Notes: generated by a model not told the origin, from the sequence alone. A stretch of 64,000 nt of DNA from Devosia sp. 66-14 (GCA_001899085.1 MKVB01000002.1:847167-911166), one strand, 5' to 3'; positions 30,914 through 40,076 are shown, numbered from the stretch's first letter. Translations and numbers: made by a program.

Positions 30914-32266
30914 TCAAGTTTGACTGGCGATCGGCAGCAGGACCACGACGCTGAGCCCTCCGGCCGCAGCCTTCTCGAAGGCCACGGTTCCCGAGTTGAG
31001 CCGGACAACCTCCTTGGCGATGGCGATGCCGAAGCCATTGCCCGATCGGTGCTCATCGAGGCGCTTGCCGCGAATGCCGAGCTGTTCGATCTGCCCCTCG
31101 AGCAGCCCGGGCCCATCGTCCGTCACCATGAAGCGCGCCATGCCGTCATGCGGCCCGCAGCTCACCACCACCTCGGATCTCGCCCATTTGGCCGCGTTCT
31201 CCAGCAGCACGCCGACCAGCTCCATCAGGTCGTGGGCGTCGATATTGGCCGATACCTTGTCGGCGCTGAGGTGCCAGAACAGATCTGCCCCCCGGCCGGT
31301 CTTGCGGATCACCGCGACGCTGCGAAGCAGCGCCTGGTCCACGGCCGTACCGAAGCCGAGATTGTCGCTGCGGATGCGCAGATGGGTGAGGCGCAACTGG
31401 TAATCGATGCGCGCCGCCATCTCCTCGCTGAGCAGCTCGAGGGCGGAGGAATTGGAATCGTCGCCGGCCTGGCGCAGGCGCTCGGCCGTCGCGCGCATCA
31501 CCGCCAGGGGCGTCTTGAGGCCGTGCGCCAGGTCATCGGCCCGCTCGCGCGACAGCTGCACCCCGCGCTCATGCACGTCGAGCAGCGAATTGACCTCTCT
31601 GACCAACGTGCCGAATTCGGCCGGGACCCGTTCATCGAGGCGCTCCACCCGGCCGGCCCGGATCTGTTCGATGCCGCGCTCGATGGCACGAACCGGCCGC
31701 AGTCCAAACTGCACGATCAGCAGTACGGCGACGAATAACAGGGCCGCGACGATGGCCATGGCGATGGCAATACTCGAACCGAATTCCATGACGCTGTGAC
31801 CACGCACGGTCAGGTCTTCGCCGACGGCGATGCGCAGCCGGCGCGGCGCAACGCCCTGGCCGGCCAGCTCGACGTCGCGGACCAGCAGCGCGAGGGACTG
31901 GCTCTCCGGCCCGGCTGCCGTGGTCAGCAGGTCTTCGCCCCGTGGCGGGGCCGGCAGGGCCAGCCTGGTGTCCCAGAGCGACCGCGAGCGCAGGCTTTCC
32001 TCCGTCCCCGGCACGTCCACCTGGTAGTAGAGCCCGCCGGCAGGGGTGCGATAGCGCGGATCGTAGAGCGCGTCGTCGGGGTTCGGCATGGTCCGGGCAA
32101 GCTCGGCGGTAAGCACATCGAGGCTGGCGCCCAGGTCCTCGAGCTGGTCGCGCCGTACCGTCTCGCCAAAGATCAGGGTGATCACGGCGCTCGCGGCGCC
32201 CAGGGTGAGCAGGCTCCACATGGTGGCGGCAAGCACCAGCCGCAGGCGCAGCGAGCGCGGTTTCAA
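30914..32266 (-). CDS. Sensor histidine kinase (PhoQ/QseC-like)
   Basis: A 450-residue inner-membrane kinase. TM1 is in VLAATMWSLLTLGAASAVIT, then a periplasmic sensor of about 130 residues, and TM2 in IAIAMAIVAALLFVAVLLIV. HAMP follows, then the H-box ADDLAHGLKTPLAV with the phospho-acceptor His at about 248. The N-box is LLENAAKWA, and the G-boxes are DDGPGL and GNGFGIAI. The TTG start at 32266 overlaps the response-regulator stop by 4 bases. It phosphorylates the regulator encoded upstream. The PepSY protein at the head of the operon suggests envelope sensing. Confidence 0.88.
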   Translation of the reverse strand: MKPRSLRLRLVLAATMWSLLTLGAASAVITLIFGETVRRDQLEDLGASLDVLTAELARTMPNPDDALYDPRYRTPAGGLYYQVDVPGTEESLRSRSLWDTRLALPAPPRGEDLLTTAAGPESQSLALLVRDVELAGQGVAPRRLRIAVGEDLTVRGHSVMEFGSSIAIAMAIVAALLFVAVLLIVQFGLRPVRAIERGIEQIRAGRVERLDERVPAEFGTLVREVNSLLDVHERGVQLSRERADDLAHGLKTPLAVMRATAERLRQAGDDSNSSALELLSEEMAARIDYQLRLTHLRIRSDNLGFGTAVDQALLRSVAVIRKTGRGADLFWHLSADKVSANIDAHDLMELVGVLLENAAKWARSEVVVSCGPHDGMARFMVTDDGPGLLEGQIEQLGIRGKRLDEHRSGNGFGIAIAKEVVRLNSGTVAFEKAAAGGLSVVVLLPIASQT

Positions 32267-32928
32267 GCAGTGTCCTCGGTGATCACGTAGCCGAAGCCGC
32301 GCCGGGTCTCGATGACGTCGACGCCAAGGCGCTTGCGCAGCCGGGCCACCAGCTGTTCGACGGCGTTCGGATCTCGGTCCACCGCCTGGTCGTACAGGTG
32401 ATCGGTCAGCTGCAACTGCGACACCACCTGGTTGCGGTGATGCAGCAGGTGCATGAGGAGGCGCAGTTCCAGCGGCGTCAGTTCGATCGGTACTCCCGCG
32501 CGGCTGACCTGCAACAGGCGGCTGTCGAGGATGAAGCCCTTGAACGCAATACGCGAGGAGGCGAGCCCGTTGGCGCGGCGCACGATGGCCCGCACCCGCG
32601 CCAGCACTTCTTCCATCTGGAACGGCTTGACCACATAGTCGTCGGCGCCCGCTTCGATGGCCTCGACCTTTTCCTCCCAGCGCCCACGCGCCGTCAGGAC
32701 CAGGACGGGTGAACGCCGGTCCGAGCCACGCCACCGTTTCAGGATGCTGAGACCGTCGAGGTTTGGCAGTCCGAGATCGAGGATGATGGTGTCGAAATTC
32801 TCGGTGTCGCCCCGATGCCAGGCAACTTCGCCATCCGCCTCCACATCGACCAGAAAGCCGGCGTGCTGAAGCGTCGTCGAGAGTGGTTCGGCGATGCGCT
32901 GATCGTCTTCGGCGATGAGTATCCTCAC
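32263..32928 (-). CDS. OmpR-family response regulator
   Basis: A 221-residue regulator. The receiver domain begins RILIAEDDQRI, with the phospho-acceptor Asp at about 51 (IILDLGLPNLDG) and the conserved Lys in DDYVVKPF. A winged-helix DNA-binding domain follows, with ELTPLELRLLMHLLHHRNQV and RLRKRLGVDVIETRRGFGY. The GTG at 32928 fits the family N-terminus and lies 1 base after the PepSY gene stop; the frame is open to 32967. It is the partner of the kinase immediately downstream. Confidence 0.9.
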   Translation of the reverse strand: MRILIAEDDQRIAEPLSTTLQHAGFLVDVEADGEVAWHRGDTENFDTIILDLGLPNLDGLSILKRWRGSDRRSPVLVLTARGRWEEKVEAIEAGADDYVVKPFQMEEVLARVRAIVRRANGLASSRIAFKGFILDSRLLQVSRAGVPIELTPLELRLLMHLLHHRNQVVSQLQLTDHLYDQAVDRDPNAVEQLVARLRKRLGVDVIETRRGFGYVITEDTA

Positions 32929-32929
32929 G

Positions 32930-33370
32930 TCACCGCTCCACCGCGCGGCCGGTCTGGGCGTCGACAAGCACGTGACGCGTCACGTTTCCGGCCTCGAGCA
33001 CAGTCACATCATAGGCCCACTTTTTCCCGATGCGTACCATCTCGACATCGAGCAGGCGGCCCTTGGACAGCCTCGCGACAGCCACGCGCAGTTCGGCAAG
33101 CGAGAGTGCCGCATTGGAAGAAACCTGTGGCAGGACGATAGCCGCATCGACGTCGGTGTCGGGCAATCGGTCCTTCCTGGCTTGTCCGGGAGGTGGCGTG
33201 TCCTTCTTTGCCTGGCCTGGGGGCTGGCTTTTCTCGGAATTGCCGGAATTGCCGCTGGAGTTGCTCGCCGCAGCGGGGTTTCTTGCGGCTGCAGGCGTGG
33301 CCGTGCCGACAGCCGCCAGGAGGGCCATCACCAGTGTCAGGCAGGTCAGCTTGCGGATCGGTGGCATCAC
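32930..33370 (-). CDS. Secreted PepSY-like protein
   Basis: A 146-residue protein with signal peptide (TCLTLVMALLAAVGTATPAAA). A low-complexity Ser/Asn/Pro/Gln linker (about 32-70, with two PPGQA(K/R)KD units) precedes a PepSY-like domain. That domain runs from LSLAELRVAVARLSKGRLLD through VEMVRIGKKWAYDVTVLEAG to DAQTGRAVER. PepSY proteins are often encoded with OmpR-type two-component systems and inhibit proteases or bind metals in the periplasm. It heads the operon with the regulator and kinase. Confidence 0.75.
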   Translation of the reverse strand: MMPPIRKLTCLTLVMALLAAVGTATPAAARNPAAASNSSGNSGNSEKSQPPGQAKKDTPPPGQARKDRLPDTDVDAAIVLPQVSSNAALSLAELRVAVARLSKGRLLDVEMVRIGKKWAYDVTVLEAGNVTRHVLVDAQTGRAVER

Positions 33371-33803
33371 GACCGTATCTCATCTCCGGGCCTGGTCGCC
33401 TCAGGTTCACGGCCCGGCGGTGCGCAGGCCTCGGGGCGGCGATCATCGCCTTGGCAGTCCACCCGCCAGCGGCTCACCTTGTCAACGATCGGCAACCATC
33501 GCATCAGCATCAGGGCATTCCAACGGCAGAGGCGCGAAACGGGCGAGGAGCGGGTGGGGGCGGGCCACTGTTGCTCCTCGCCCGCTGCGAGACCGACCAC
33601 ACTGGAGGGGTGAGCGGTGAACCGGCACCTAGTTTGGACGCAGGACGCGAGGACACTGCATAGACGCCGGTTCGAACATCGGCTTAGCACCTCTATCCTG
33701 TAATCCAGCTGACACGCGCCGCCACGGTGCCTCGCCGGCGGGCGCTCTCGCCATGGCCGCCGAAACATGGGACTTAAGCCGCGCCAGCAGCGGGAGGGGC
33801 GGG
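33371..33803. other. Intergenic region without recognisable gene
   Basis: This 433-base gap separates the PepSY operon (minus) from the P-loop kinase (plus) and must hold two divergent promoters. The open frames across it have no protein-like composition, and I see no repeat or RNA gene. Confidence 0.5.
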
Positions 33804-34346
33804 ATGCAGTTCGAGGGGCGGCAGATCGTGGTGTTGTCGGGCTCGCCCGGGTCGGGGAAGTCGACGGCTGCGGCGCGCATCGCAGCGCTCTCCGGCAGCC
33901 CGAAAGTGCACCTCCATACCGATGATTTCTGGGCGTTCATCAAGCATGGCCATGTCGAGCCCTGGCTGCCCGAGGCGGCGGCGCAGAACCGCACGGTGAT
34001 GGCGGTCGCCGCCGCAGCGGCTGAGCGCTATGCGCTCGGAGGCTATTTCGTCGTCGTCGATGGCGTGGTCGGGCCGTGGTTCGTCGAGGCATTCGCCGGG
34101 CTGGCGGTGCCGGCGCATTACGTGGTGCTGCGCACCTCGCGCCAAGAAGCGATCCGGCGCTGCCTGGAGCGTGGCGGCACGACGCTCAGCGACCCGGTGG
34201 TGGTGGCGGAACTGCATGCCCAGTTCGCTGACCTGGGGCGCTTCGAGCCGCACGCGCTCGAGGTCGGCGGGCTCGACCCGGACGGGGCGGTCGGCGCAGT
34301 GGCGACGGCGCTGAACTCGCAACGCTACCGGCTTCAGGCGGCGTGA
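33804..34346 (+). CDS. Small P-loop kinase/ATPase
   Basis: A 180-residue P-loop protein. Walker A is GSPGSGKST (residues 13-21), LHTDDFWAFI resembles the DD(F/Y) substrate region of small-molecule kinases, VVVDGVVGPWF is the Walker-B-like strand, and YVVLRTSRQEAIRRCLER precedes an Arg-rich LID. ATG 33804 follows GGGAGGGG. Relatives are annotated as AAA or gluconate/chloramphenicol-phosphotransferase-like kinases; the substrate is not evident. It stands alone with its own promoter region. Confidence 0.7.
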   Translation: MQFEGRQIVVLSGSPGSGKSTAAARIAALSGSPKVHLHTDDFWAFIKHGHVEPWLPEAAAQNRTVMAVAAAAAERYALGGYFVVVDGVVGPWFVEAFAGLAVPAHYVVLRTSRQEAIRRCLERGGTTLSDPVVVAELHAQFADLGRFEPHALEVGGLDPDGAVGAVATALNSQRYRLQAA

Positions 34347-34625
34347 CTGCCGGGCTGGCCCGAGGGGCGGCCGGCATGTCGCGCGGTCTTTTCGCAGCAG
34401 CGCGCAATGCAGTGCAGATGCGTGCAGCCGGATCGGGCTCCGGCGCAGAACAGGGCATGCAACGGCGCGCCCGATCTATCGAAGAAGCCAGCGCGTCGTC
34501 GCCTGGCTCGACGGGATAACAGCTGGTTCGGAAGTAATCGCCAGCAGTTTCGAGCGTCTGGCAATCGGGCTCTACTTTTTATATGAGCCTGTTGCGACAT
34601 GCCCAGCAGAATCGAGGTTCAGCAA

Positions 34626-35354
34626 ATGGCGAGCAAGCCGCAGCCGACTGCCGAGGCAGGCCCCGTGCGCAAGCGCGGCCATGGCGTGCAGAAAGTCTAC
34701 GAGAAGCTGCGGCAGTCGATCCTCGATCTCAGCCTGCCGCCCGGCAGTCCGCTCGATGAAATGCGGCTCTCGGAGGAGTTCGACCTGTCGCGCACCCCGA
34801 TCCGCGAGGCCATGGTGCGGCTCGCAGCGGAGGGGCTGCTGACGACGCTGCCCAACCGCAACACCATTGTGGCGCCGATCGATTTCCTCAACCTGCCGGT
34901 CTATTTCGAGGCGCTGACGCTGATGTACCGGGTCACCACCCGTGCCGCGGCAGTGCATCGGCGGCCCGAGCACCTGGTGCGCATCCGGGCGTTCGAGGCG
35001 GCCTATGCCGATGCGGTGCGGCGCCACGATGCCATGGGGATGATCGCGATCAACCGCGATTTCCATGTCGCGGTGGCCGAGGCGGGCGGCAATGTCTATT
35101 TCACCCAGCTGTTCGCCCGTCTGCTCGATGAAGGGCGGCGGGTGATGCGGGTGTTCTATTACTCGTTCGACGATGACCTGCCGCGCCAGTATGTCGACGA
35201 GCATGCCGACATGGTCGCCGCGATCGAGGCCGGCGACGCCGACCGCGCCGACGCGCTGGCGGCCACGCATGCCGCCCAGATCGTGCGGCAGATCCAGGCC
35301 TATATGGCGCGCGACACGACGAGCCGGATCGATCTGGCGCTGCAGGAGCGGTGA
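34626..35354 (+). CDS. GntR-family regulator (FadR/FCD subfamily)
   Basis: A 242-residue regulator. The N-terminal winged HTH (about residues 20-85) has VYEKLRQSILDLSLPPGSPL, and DLSRTPIREAMVRLAAEGLL leads to the wing. The helical FCD effector domain contains NRDFHVAVAEAGGN and YVDEHADMVAAIEAGDADRA, which supply the usual metal-binding His residues. The start at 34626 has GAGG 9 bases upstream; 34599 is an alternative. It probably controls the neighbouring catabolic genes through TTGTCGACA-type palindromes at 36690 and 38076. The effector is likely the amino-acid-like substrate of that pathway. Confidence 0.85.
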   Translation: MASKPQPTAEAGPVRKRGHGVQKVYEKLRQSILDLSLPPGSPLDEMRLSEEFDLSRTPIREAMVRLAAEGLLTTLPNRNTIVAPIDFLNLPVYFEALTLMYRVTTRAAAVHRRPEHLVRIRAFEAAYADAVRRHDAMGMIAINRDFHVAVAEAGGNVYFTQLFARLLDEGRRVMRVFYYSFDDDLPRQYVDEHADMVAAIEAGDADRADALAATHAAQIVRQIQAYMARDTTSRIDLALQER

Positions 35355-35374
35355 GGGGCAAGCCTGGGTGGCTC

Positions 35375-35579
35375 CCAGACCCCCTCTCTTGCGAAAACTA
35401 AGGACTTAGCTGCGCTAAGCCCAAGTTTTCGCTTTCTCCCCCGCCAAGGGGGAGAGTCCCGACTGATGCTCCCTAGCGAATGGAAGCCACCGCTCATCTC
35501 CCCCTTGGCGGGGGAGAAAGCAAAATCTTAGGTTTAGCCGTTTGGCTAAGCCTTAGATTTTGCAAGAGAGGGGGGCTGG
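35375..35579. repeat. 205-bp nested palindromic repeat, family D
   Basis: The outer arms (CCAG..CCCCCTCTCTTGC at 35375 and its inverted copy ending at 35579) pair. Inside are two further hairpins, GCGAAAACT...AGTTTTCGC and GCAAAATCTTA...TTAGATTTTGC. A pair of CTCCCCC-GCCAAGGGGGAG segments sits in the centre. The AT-rich inner hairpins differ from the other repeats in the window. It lies between the convergent GntR and DapA-like genes. Confidence 0.75.
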
Positions 35580-35658
35580 AGGGCACGATGGCTCGACCGC
35601 CCCCTCCCATCGGCAGAGGGGCCGCCGCCTGCGTTTTCTATGCCTTGGGCGCCCCCGC

Positions 35659-36597
35659 TTACGCCGCCTCGGACCAGGCGGCGTACCAGGTGCGGAAGCG
35701 CTTGAGCGATTGTTCGGCGAAGCGCCGCTGCGCCGGGCTCAGCGCGTCGGTCTCGTTGAAGTGCAGCTCGTATTCCTTCTCGCCGTTGAGCACGAGCAGG
35801 TACTTGAAGAACAGCACCAGGTCGGGGCCGGCATCCCAGGTCGAGAGGGTGATCAGCGCTTCCTCGAGCTCCCTGGCGCGGCGGCGGGCCACCGGGTCGC
35901 CTTGCTGGCCTTTGACGCAGAGTTCGACCAGGTGCAGCACTTCGCGCGGCAGGCAGTTGCCGATGCCGGTGATGGCGCCGGCGGCGCCGCACTGGATGAA
36001 GCCGTGATAGACCGCGGTATCCACACCCACCATCAGCGTCAGGTCGGGATCGGCCGAGGTGATGTGCTCGGCGGCGTAGGAGAGGTCGTTCTCGCCGCCG
36101 AACTCCTTGAAACCGACGAGGTTCTTGTGCTCGGCGCGCAGCGCGAAGAACAGGTCGGCGCGGGTGGCGAAGCCGTAATAGGGGCTGTTGTAGATCACCG
36201 CCGGCAGTTCCGGCGCGGCGGCCAGCAGGGCCTTGAAATGGGCGTGCTGGGCAGCGGCTGACGAGCCGCGGGAGAGCACGCGCGGGATCAGCATCAGGCC
36301 GGCGGCGCCGACCTTCTGGGCATGGGCGGCATGGGCCACGGCGGCCTTGGTGTTGACCGCGCCGGTACCGACGATCACCGGGATGCCGGCCTCGACCAGC
36401 CGCTCGACCCCCTGCATGCGCTCGGCATCGGTGAGCAGCGGCCAATCTCCCATCGAGCCGCAATAGACCACACCCGACATGCCGAGCCCGATCAGCTCCT
36501 TGGCCTTGCGCACCAGCGCATCGAAATCCGGCGTCCGGTCGGCGCGGCAGGGGGTCATCAGGGCGGGGATGCACCCGGTGAACGGGCTCTTGTCCAT
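35659..36597 (-). CDS. Dihydrodipicolinate synthase (DapA)-family aldolase/lyase
   Basis: A 312-residue class-I aldolase-type TIM barrel of the DapA/NanA family. GVVYCGSMGDWPLLTDAER replaces the usual GTTGE motif by GSMGD. Tyr136 is in AVIYNSPYYGF, the Schiff-base Lys164 is in LVGFKEFGG, and GAAGAITGIGN is the late strand. ATG 36597 has GGAG 8 bases upstream. In catabolic clusters such proteins cleave or dehydrate keto acids (for example deaminating hydroxyproline derivatives) rather than make lysine. It is divergent from the M20 peptidase gene and shares its promoter region with a GntR-type palindrome. Confidence 0.82.
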   Translation of the reverse strand: MDKSPFTGCIPALMTPCRADRTPDFDALVRKAKELIGLGMSGVVYCGSMGDWPLLTDAERMQGVERLVEAGIPVIVGTGAVNTKAAVAHAAHAQKVGAAGLMLIPRVLSRGSSAAAQHAHFKALLAAAPELPAVIYNSPYYGFATRADLFFALRAEHKNLVGFKEFGGENDLSYAAEHITSADPDLTLMVGVDTAVYHGFIQCGAAGAITGIGNCLPREVLHLVELCVKGQQGDPVARRRARELEEALITLSTWDAGPDLVLFFKYLLVLNGEKEYELHFNETDALSPAQRRFAEQSLKRFRTWYAAWSEAA

Positions 36598-36689
36598 AAG
36601 GTCAGCTCCAGCGGCTAAGGGCAAATCAAACGGTTCATCAAAGCGTATTGCGCTTCGTTACCATCTCCCTATAGGGTTCAGCCGACAGT

Positions 36690-36699
36690 TTGTCGACAG
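36690..36699. promoter_or_regulatory. GntR-type operator candidate, copy 1
   Basis: TTGTCGACAG differs by one base from the perfect palindrome TTGTCGACAA at 38076. It lies between the divergent DapA-like and M20 genes. The TnGTnnACnA form fits FCD-type GntR sites. Confidence 0.5.
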
Positions 36700-36765
36700 G
36701 AGAAATCCAGTCCTCCGCCTGGGAAGCAATGGCCGGGGTGCGGGGGCTGGGAGCAGGGGACTGGC

Positions 36766-38037
36766 ATGACGATCGATCCGATGGCGTTGCGTGCGGCGGT
36801 GGCCGAGGGATTTGCCCGCCAGACCCAATGGCTGGCGCAACTCGCCGCCTTTGACAGCACGCGCGGCAACGAGGCCGAATGCCAGGATTGGCTGGCCGGC
36901 GAGTTCGCTTCGCGCGGCTGGGCGGTCGACCGCTACACCATCGACGAAGTGGATATTGCCGGCCTGCCGGGCTTTTCGCCGGTGGTCGACGCCGACTATT
37001 CCAGGGCGGTGCAGGTGGTGGCGACGCACGAGGTCGAGGCGCCGGTGGGCAAGAGCCTGATCCTCCAGGGCCATATCGACGTGGTGCCGCCCGGCGCCGC
37101 CGAACTCTGGTCGCAGGATCCGTTCAAGCCTGAAATCCGCGACGGCTGGATGCACGGGCGCGGCACCGGCGACATGAAGGCAGGCGTTTCGGCCATGGTG
37201 TTCGCGCTCGATGCGCTGCGCCGGCTGGGCTATGTGCCCGGCTCGCGGGTGCATATCGAGACGGTGAGCGAGGAAGAGTGCACCGGCAATGGCGCGCTCT
37301 CGACGCTGGCGCGCGGCTATCGCGCCGATGCGGCGTTCATTCCCGAAAGCATGGGGCACCGGATCATCCGCGCCGAACTGGGTTCGGTGTGGTTCCGGCT
37401 GCGCATCCTCGGCCGGCCGGGGCATGTGCTGGCCAGCGCTTCCACCGGCTCGCACGCCATTCTCGCGGCCACGGCCTATATCGAGGCGCTGAAGGGGCTG
37501 ACGGCCGAGATCAATGCCGAGGCGGTCACGCATCCCTATTTCGGCGCCATCGCCGACCCGGTGAAGTTCAACCCCGGCAAGATCCGGGGCGGCGACTGGC
37601 TGGGCTCGGTCCCCTCGTGGTGCGAACTCGAATGCCGGCTGTCGGTGCTGCCGGGACACAGCCTGGCGCAGGTGCGCGAGCGCGTTACCGAGGCGGTGCG
37701 CCGCTGCGCCGCGGCGCTCGAAGCCGAGATGCCGGCGCTGAGCTGGATCGGCTTCCAGGCCGATGGGCATGTCTTTGCCCCCGGCACCGCGGCCGAGGCG
37801 CTGCTCGCCGATATCCATGCCGAGGTGCTGGGCCAGCCGCTCGAACCGCTGTGCCTGACGGCGACCAGCGATACCCGCTTCTACGACCTCTATTACGGCA
37901 TTCCGGCGCTTTGCTACGGCGGCAATGCCCGCGGCATGCACGCGCCGTCCGAGGCGGTGGAACTGGCCAGCCTCGCCACCACCACCGAGGTGATTGCCCG
38001 TTTCGTCGCCAACTGGTGCGGCCTCAAAGCGGCATGA
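36766..38037 (+). CDS. M20-family metallopeptidase/deacylase (ArgE/DapE-like)
   Basis: A 423-residue M20 metalloenzyme. The metal ligands are His103 in LQGHIDVVPPG, Asp136 in GRGTGDMKAG, Glu170 in SEEECTGNG (with Glu169 as general base), and His392 in MHAPSEAVEL. A dimerisation domain is inserted in the middle (about 215-320). The family hydrolyses N-acyl, N-carbamoyl or peptide bonds of amino acids. It is cytoplasmic. The context (amidohydrolase, HyuA/HyuB and an importer) suggests it removes a side group from an imported amino-acid derivative. Confidence 0.85.
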   Translation: MTIDPMALRAAVAEGFARQTQWLAQLAAFDSTRGNEAECQDWLAGEFASRGWAVDRYTIDEVDIAGLPGFSPVVDADYSRAVQVVATHEVEAPVGKSLILQGHIDVVPPGAAELWSQDPFKPEIRDGWMHGRGTGDMKAGVSAMVFALDALRRLGYVPGSRVHIETVSEEECTGNGALSTLARGYRADAAFIPESMGHRIIRAELGSVWFRLRILGRPGHVLASASTGSHAILAATAYIEALKGLTAEINAEAVTHPYFGAIADPVKFNPGKIRGGDWLGSVPSWCELECRLSVLPGHSLAQVRERVTEAVRRCAAALEAEMPALSWIGFQADGHVFAPGTAAEALLADIHAEVLGQPLEPLCLTATSDTRFYDLYYGIPALCYGGNARGMHAPSEAVELASLATTTEVIARFVANWCGLKAA

Positions 38038-38075
38038 CGCCCAAAGTTTCGGCACGATCGGGCTCAGAATCCATC

Positions 38076-38085
38076 TTGTCGACAA
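38076..38085. promoter_or_regulatory. GntR-type operator candidate, copy 2
   Basis: TTGTCGACAA is a perfect 10-bp palindrome located 127 bases before the amidohydrolase start. It matches the site at 36690 in 9 of 10 positions, linking the two promoters to one regulator. Confidence 0.55.
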
Positions 38086-38211
38086 ACTAAATATTCGCTC
38101 ATACTGACATCAAAGCGTCGCAAGCAGGACCCGGATGCGCCTTACCGACCCCAAGCAGATCTCACCCGAGCGGCCGGCAGCCGCGTCATTGCGCAGAGCG
38201 GTGATCGGCCG

Positions 38212-39444
38212 ATGAGCGCCGCGCTGAGCTTCACCAATGCGCGGCTGGTCGATCTCGAGCGCCAGGCGCTCGGCGCGCCGACCAGCGTTGCGGTCCGCGA
38301 CGGCCGCATCGTCGGCACCGGCATCGCGCCGGAGCCGGGGAGCGAGGTGATCGACCTCGGTGGCCTGACGCTGATGCCGGGCTTCATCGATTGCCACTTC
38401 CATGTCGTCGCCTGGTCGCTCGACCTCTGGGCCAATGCCATCGCTCCCGACAGCCTTGCGGCCTTGCGCGCGGCGCAGGTGATGAGCGGGCTGCTCGCGG
38501 CCGGTTTCACCACGGTGCGCGATCTGGGCGGCGCCGATCTCGGGCTGGTGCGCGGCGTGGCCGACGGGCTGGTCGAGGGGCCCGACCTCGTCATCTGCGG
38601 CAAGGGCCTGTCGATGACCGGCGGCCACACCGACCTGCGCCAGCGCACCGATATCCGGCCCGACGCGCTGGGCTGGCGGCTGGGCAATATGGGCGTTCTG
38701 GTCGACGGGGTCGACGAGGTGCGCCGCGCCTGCCGCAAGATGATCAAGGAAGGCGCCCGCTTCATCAAGGTGATGGCCAATGGCGGCGTCGCCTCGCCGA
38801 ACGATCCGATCGACGGGCTGCAATATTCCGACGACGAGATCCGCGCCATGGTCGAGGAAGCGGCCAACTTCAACACCTATGTGTCGGCGCATGTCTATTC
38901 CGACGCCTCGATCCGCCGCTGCGTGAAGCTGGGCGTCAAATCGCTCGAGCACTGCAACCTGATCGGCGAAGAGACCGCCGCCATGGCCGCCGAGGCGGGC
39001 TGCGTCGCGGTGCCGACGCTGGCGGCCTATGAGGGGTTGAAGCTCGAGGGCGCTCAGCTCGGCTTCGGCGTCGCCGAACAGGCCAAGATCGACATCGTGC
39101 GCGATGGCGGGCGCAACTCGCTCAGGGTGATGCGCGATGCCGGGCTGCCGATGGCTTTCGGCACGGATCTCCTCGGCCAGCTGCGCAAATATGGCGGGCT
39201 CGAATTCGAACTGCTCGCCCAGGTGCTGACGCCCGCCGAGATCCTCGACGGGATGTGGACAGCAGGGGCCAGGCTCTGCCGCATGGAAGGCGAGATCGGC
39301 ACGATGGCGGCGGGGGCGCGGGCCAATCTCGTCGCCTTCGACGCCGATCCATTCGCCGATATCACCAAGCTCGGCCGGCCCGAGCAGCACCTCAAGCTCG
39401 TCGTCAAGGACGGCGCCATCAAGCATGACCGGAGGCGCCAGTGA
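38212..39444 (+). CDS. Metal-dependent amidohydrolase (prolidase-like subgroup)
   Basis: A 410-residue amidohydrolase-superfamily enzyme. The HxH motif is His62/His64 (DCHFHV), the likely carbamylated Lys186 is in FIKVMANGG, His227 is in SAHVYSD, His247 in LEHCN, and catalytic Asp319 in FGTDLLG. The flanking beta-sandwich contains LVAFDADPFADI. The pattern resembles the subgroup that hydrolyses Xaa-Pro, Xaa-Arg or imide-like compounds. The stop overlaps the GTG of the GAF gene by 4 bases. It is probably an early step of the GntR-controlled pathway. Confidence 0.85.
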   Translation: MSAALSFTNARLVDLERQALGAPTSVAVRDGRIVGTGIAPEPGSEVIDLGGLTLMPGFIDCHFHVVAWSLDLWANAIAPDSLAALRAAQVMSGLLAAGFTTVRDLGGADLGLVRGVADGLVEGPDLVICGKGLSMTGGHTDLRQRTDIRPDALGWRLGNMGVLVDGVDEVRRACRKMIKEGARFIKVMANGGVASPNDPIDGLQYSDDEIRAMVEEAANFNTYVSAHVYSDASIRRCVKLGVKSLEHCNLIGEETAAMAAEAGCVAVPTLAAYEGLKLEGAQLGFGVAEQAKIDIVRDGGRNSLRVMRDAGLPMAFGTDLLGQLRKYGGLEFELLAQVLTPAEILDGMWTAGARLCRMEGEIGTMAAGARANLVAFDADPFADITKLGRPEQHLKLVVKDGAIKHDRRRQ

Positions 39445-39986
39445 GCCCCGATCTCGCGCATGCCCACCGGCTGGCGCGCGGCGCCGATGCCGCCATCGCG
39501 GTGTTCGCCTATTGCCGCGCCGGCCTCCATGCGGCGGTCGGCTCGCGCCTCACCACGGCGTCGGTCTACGACCTCGACGCCATGCGCTCGCGCCGGGTGT
39601 GGACCGACGACGCGGCGGCCTATCCGACCGGCAACTTCAAGCGGCTCGATCGCAACCTCTATTTCGAGACGGTGATCGAGCGCTGCGAGCCCTACGCCTC
39701 GACCAGCATCGAGGGCATCCAGCGGGTGTTCTTCGATTGGCAGAAAATCCAGGCGCTGGGCTTTGAATCCAACATGAACCTGCCGGCGGTCGCCGACGGC
39801 AGGGTGATCGGCACGCTCAACCTGCTGCACGAGAAGGGGCACTACACGGCCGACAAGGTCGAAGCCGCACTTGCCTGGCAGCCGGTGGCGACACTCGCCT
39901 TCCTCTTGCTCGACCAGATGCGGTCGGAAGGCGCCAACTTCCACGGCCGCAGCGGCGGCGGCAGCGCCGCGGTCATGGAGGGGTGA
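39441..39986 (+). CDS. GAF-domain protein
   Basis: A 181-residue single-domain protein with a GAF-like fold. VGSRLTTASVYDLDAMRSRR, SIEGIQRVFFDWQKIQALGF and NLPAVADGRVIGTLNLLHEK follow the typical GAF order, and a final helix ends in AFLLLDQM. It starts with GTG 39441 overlapping the amidohydrolase stop. GAF domains bind small molecules; placed before a binding-protein gene, it could sense the substrate or act as an enzyme accessory. No output domain is attached. Confidence 0.75.
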   Translation: MSPDLAHAHRLARGADAAIAVFAYCRAGLHAAVGSRLTTASVYDLDAMRSRRVWTDDAAAYPTGNFKRLDRNLYFETVIERCEPYASTSIEGIQRVFFDWQKIQALGFESNMNLPAVADGRVIGTLNLLHEKGHYTADKVEAALAWQPVATLAFLLLDQMRSEGANFHGRSGGGSAAVMEG

Positions 39987-40076
39987 GGCTTTCGCCGCCC
40001 GCTCCGGCGGTCGGCGCAACAGGTGGTCCGAGCCTACGGACCCGGCACTACACACAGGGACCCACAGGAGAACACG

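Noticed and set aside
33367-33994. Minus-strand frames in and beyond the 33.4-33.8 kb gap
   Set aside because: Arg/Cys/Pro-rich translation, no ribosome binding site, and overlap with the P-loop kinase gene.
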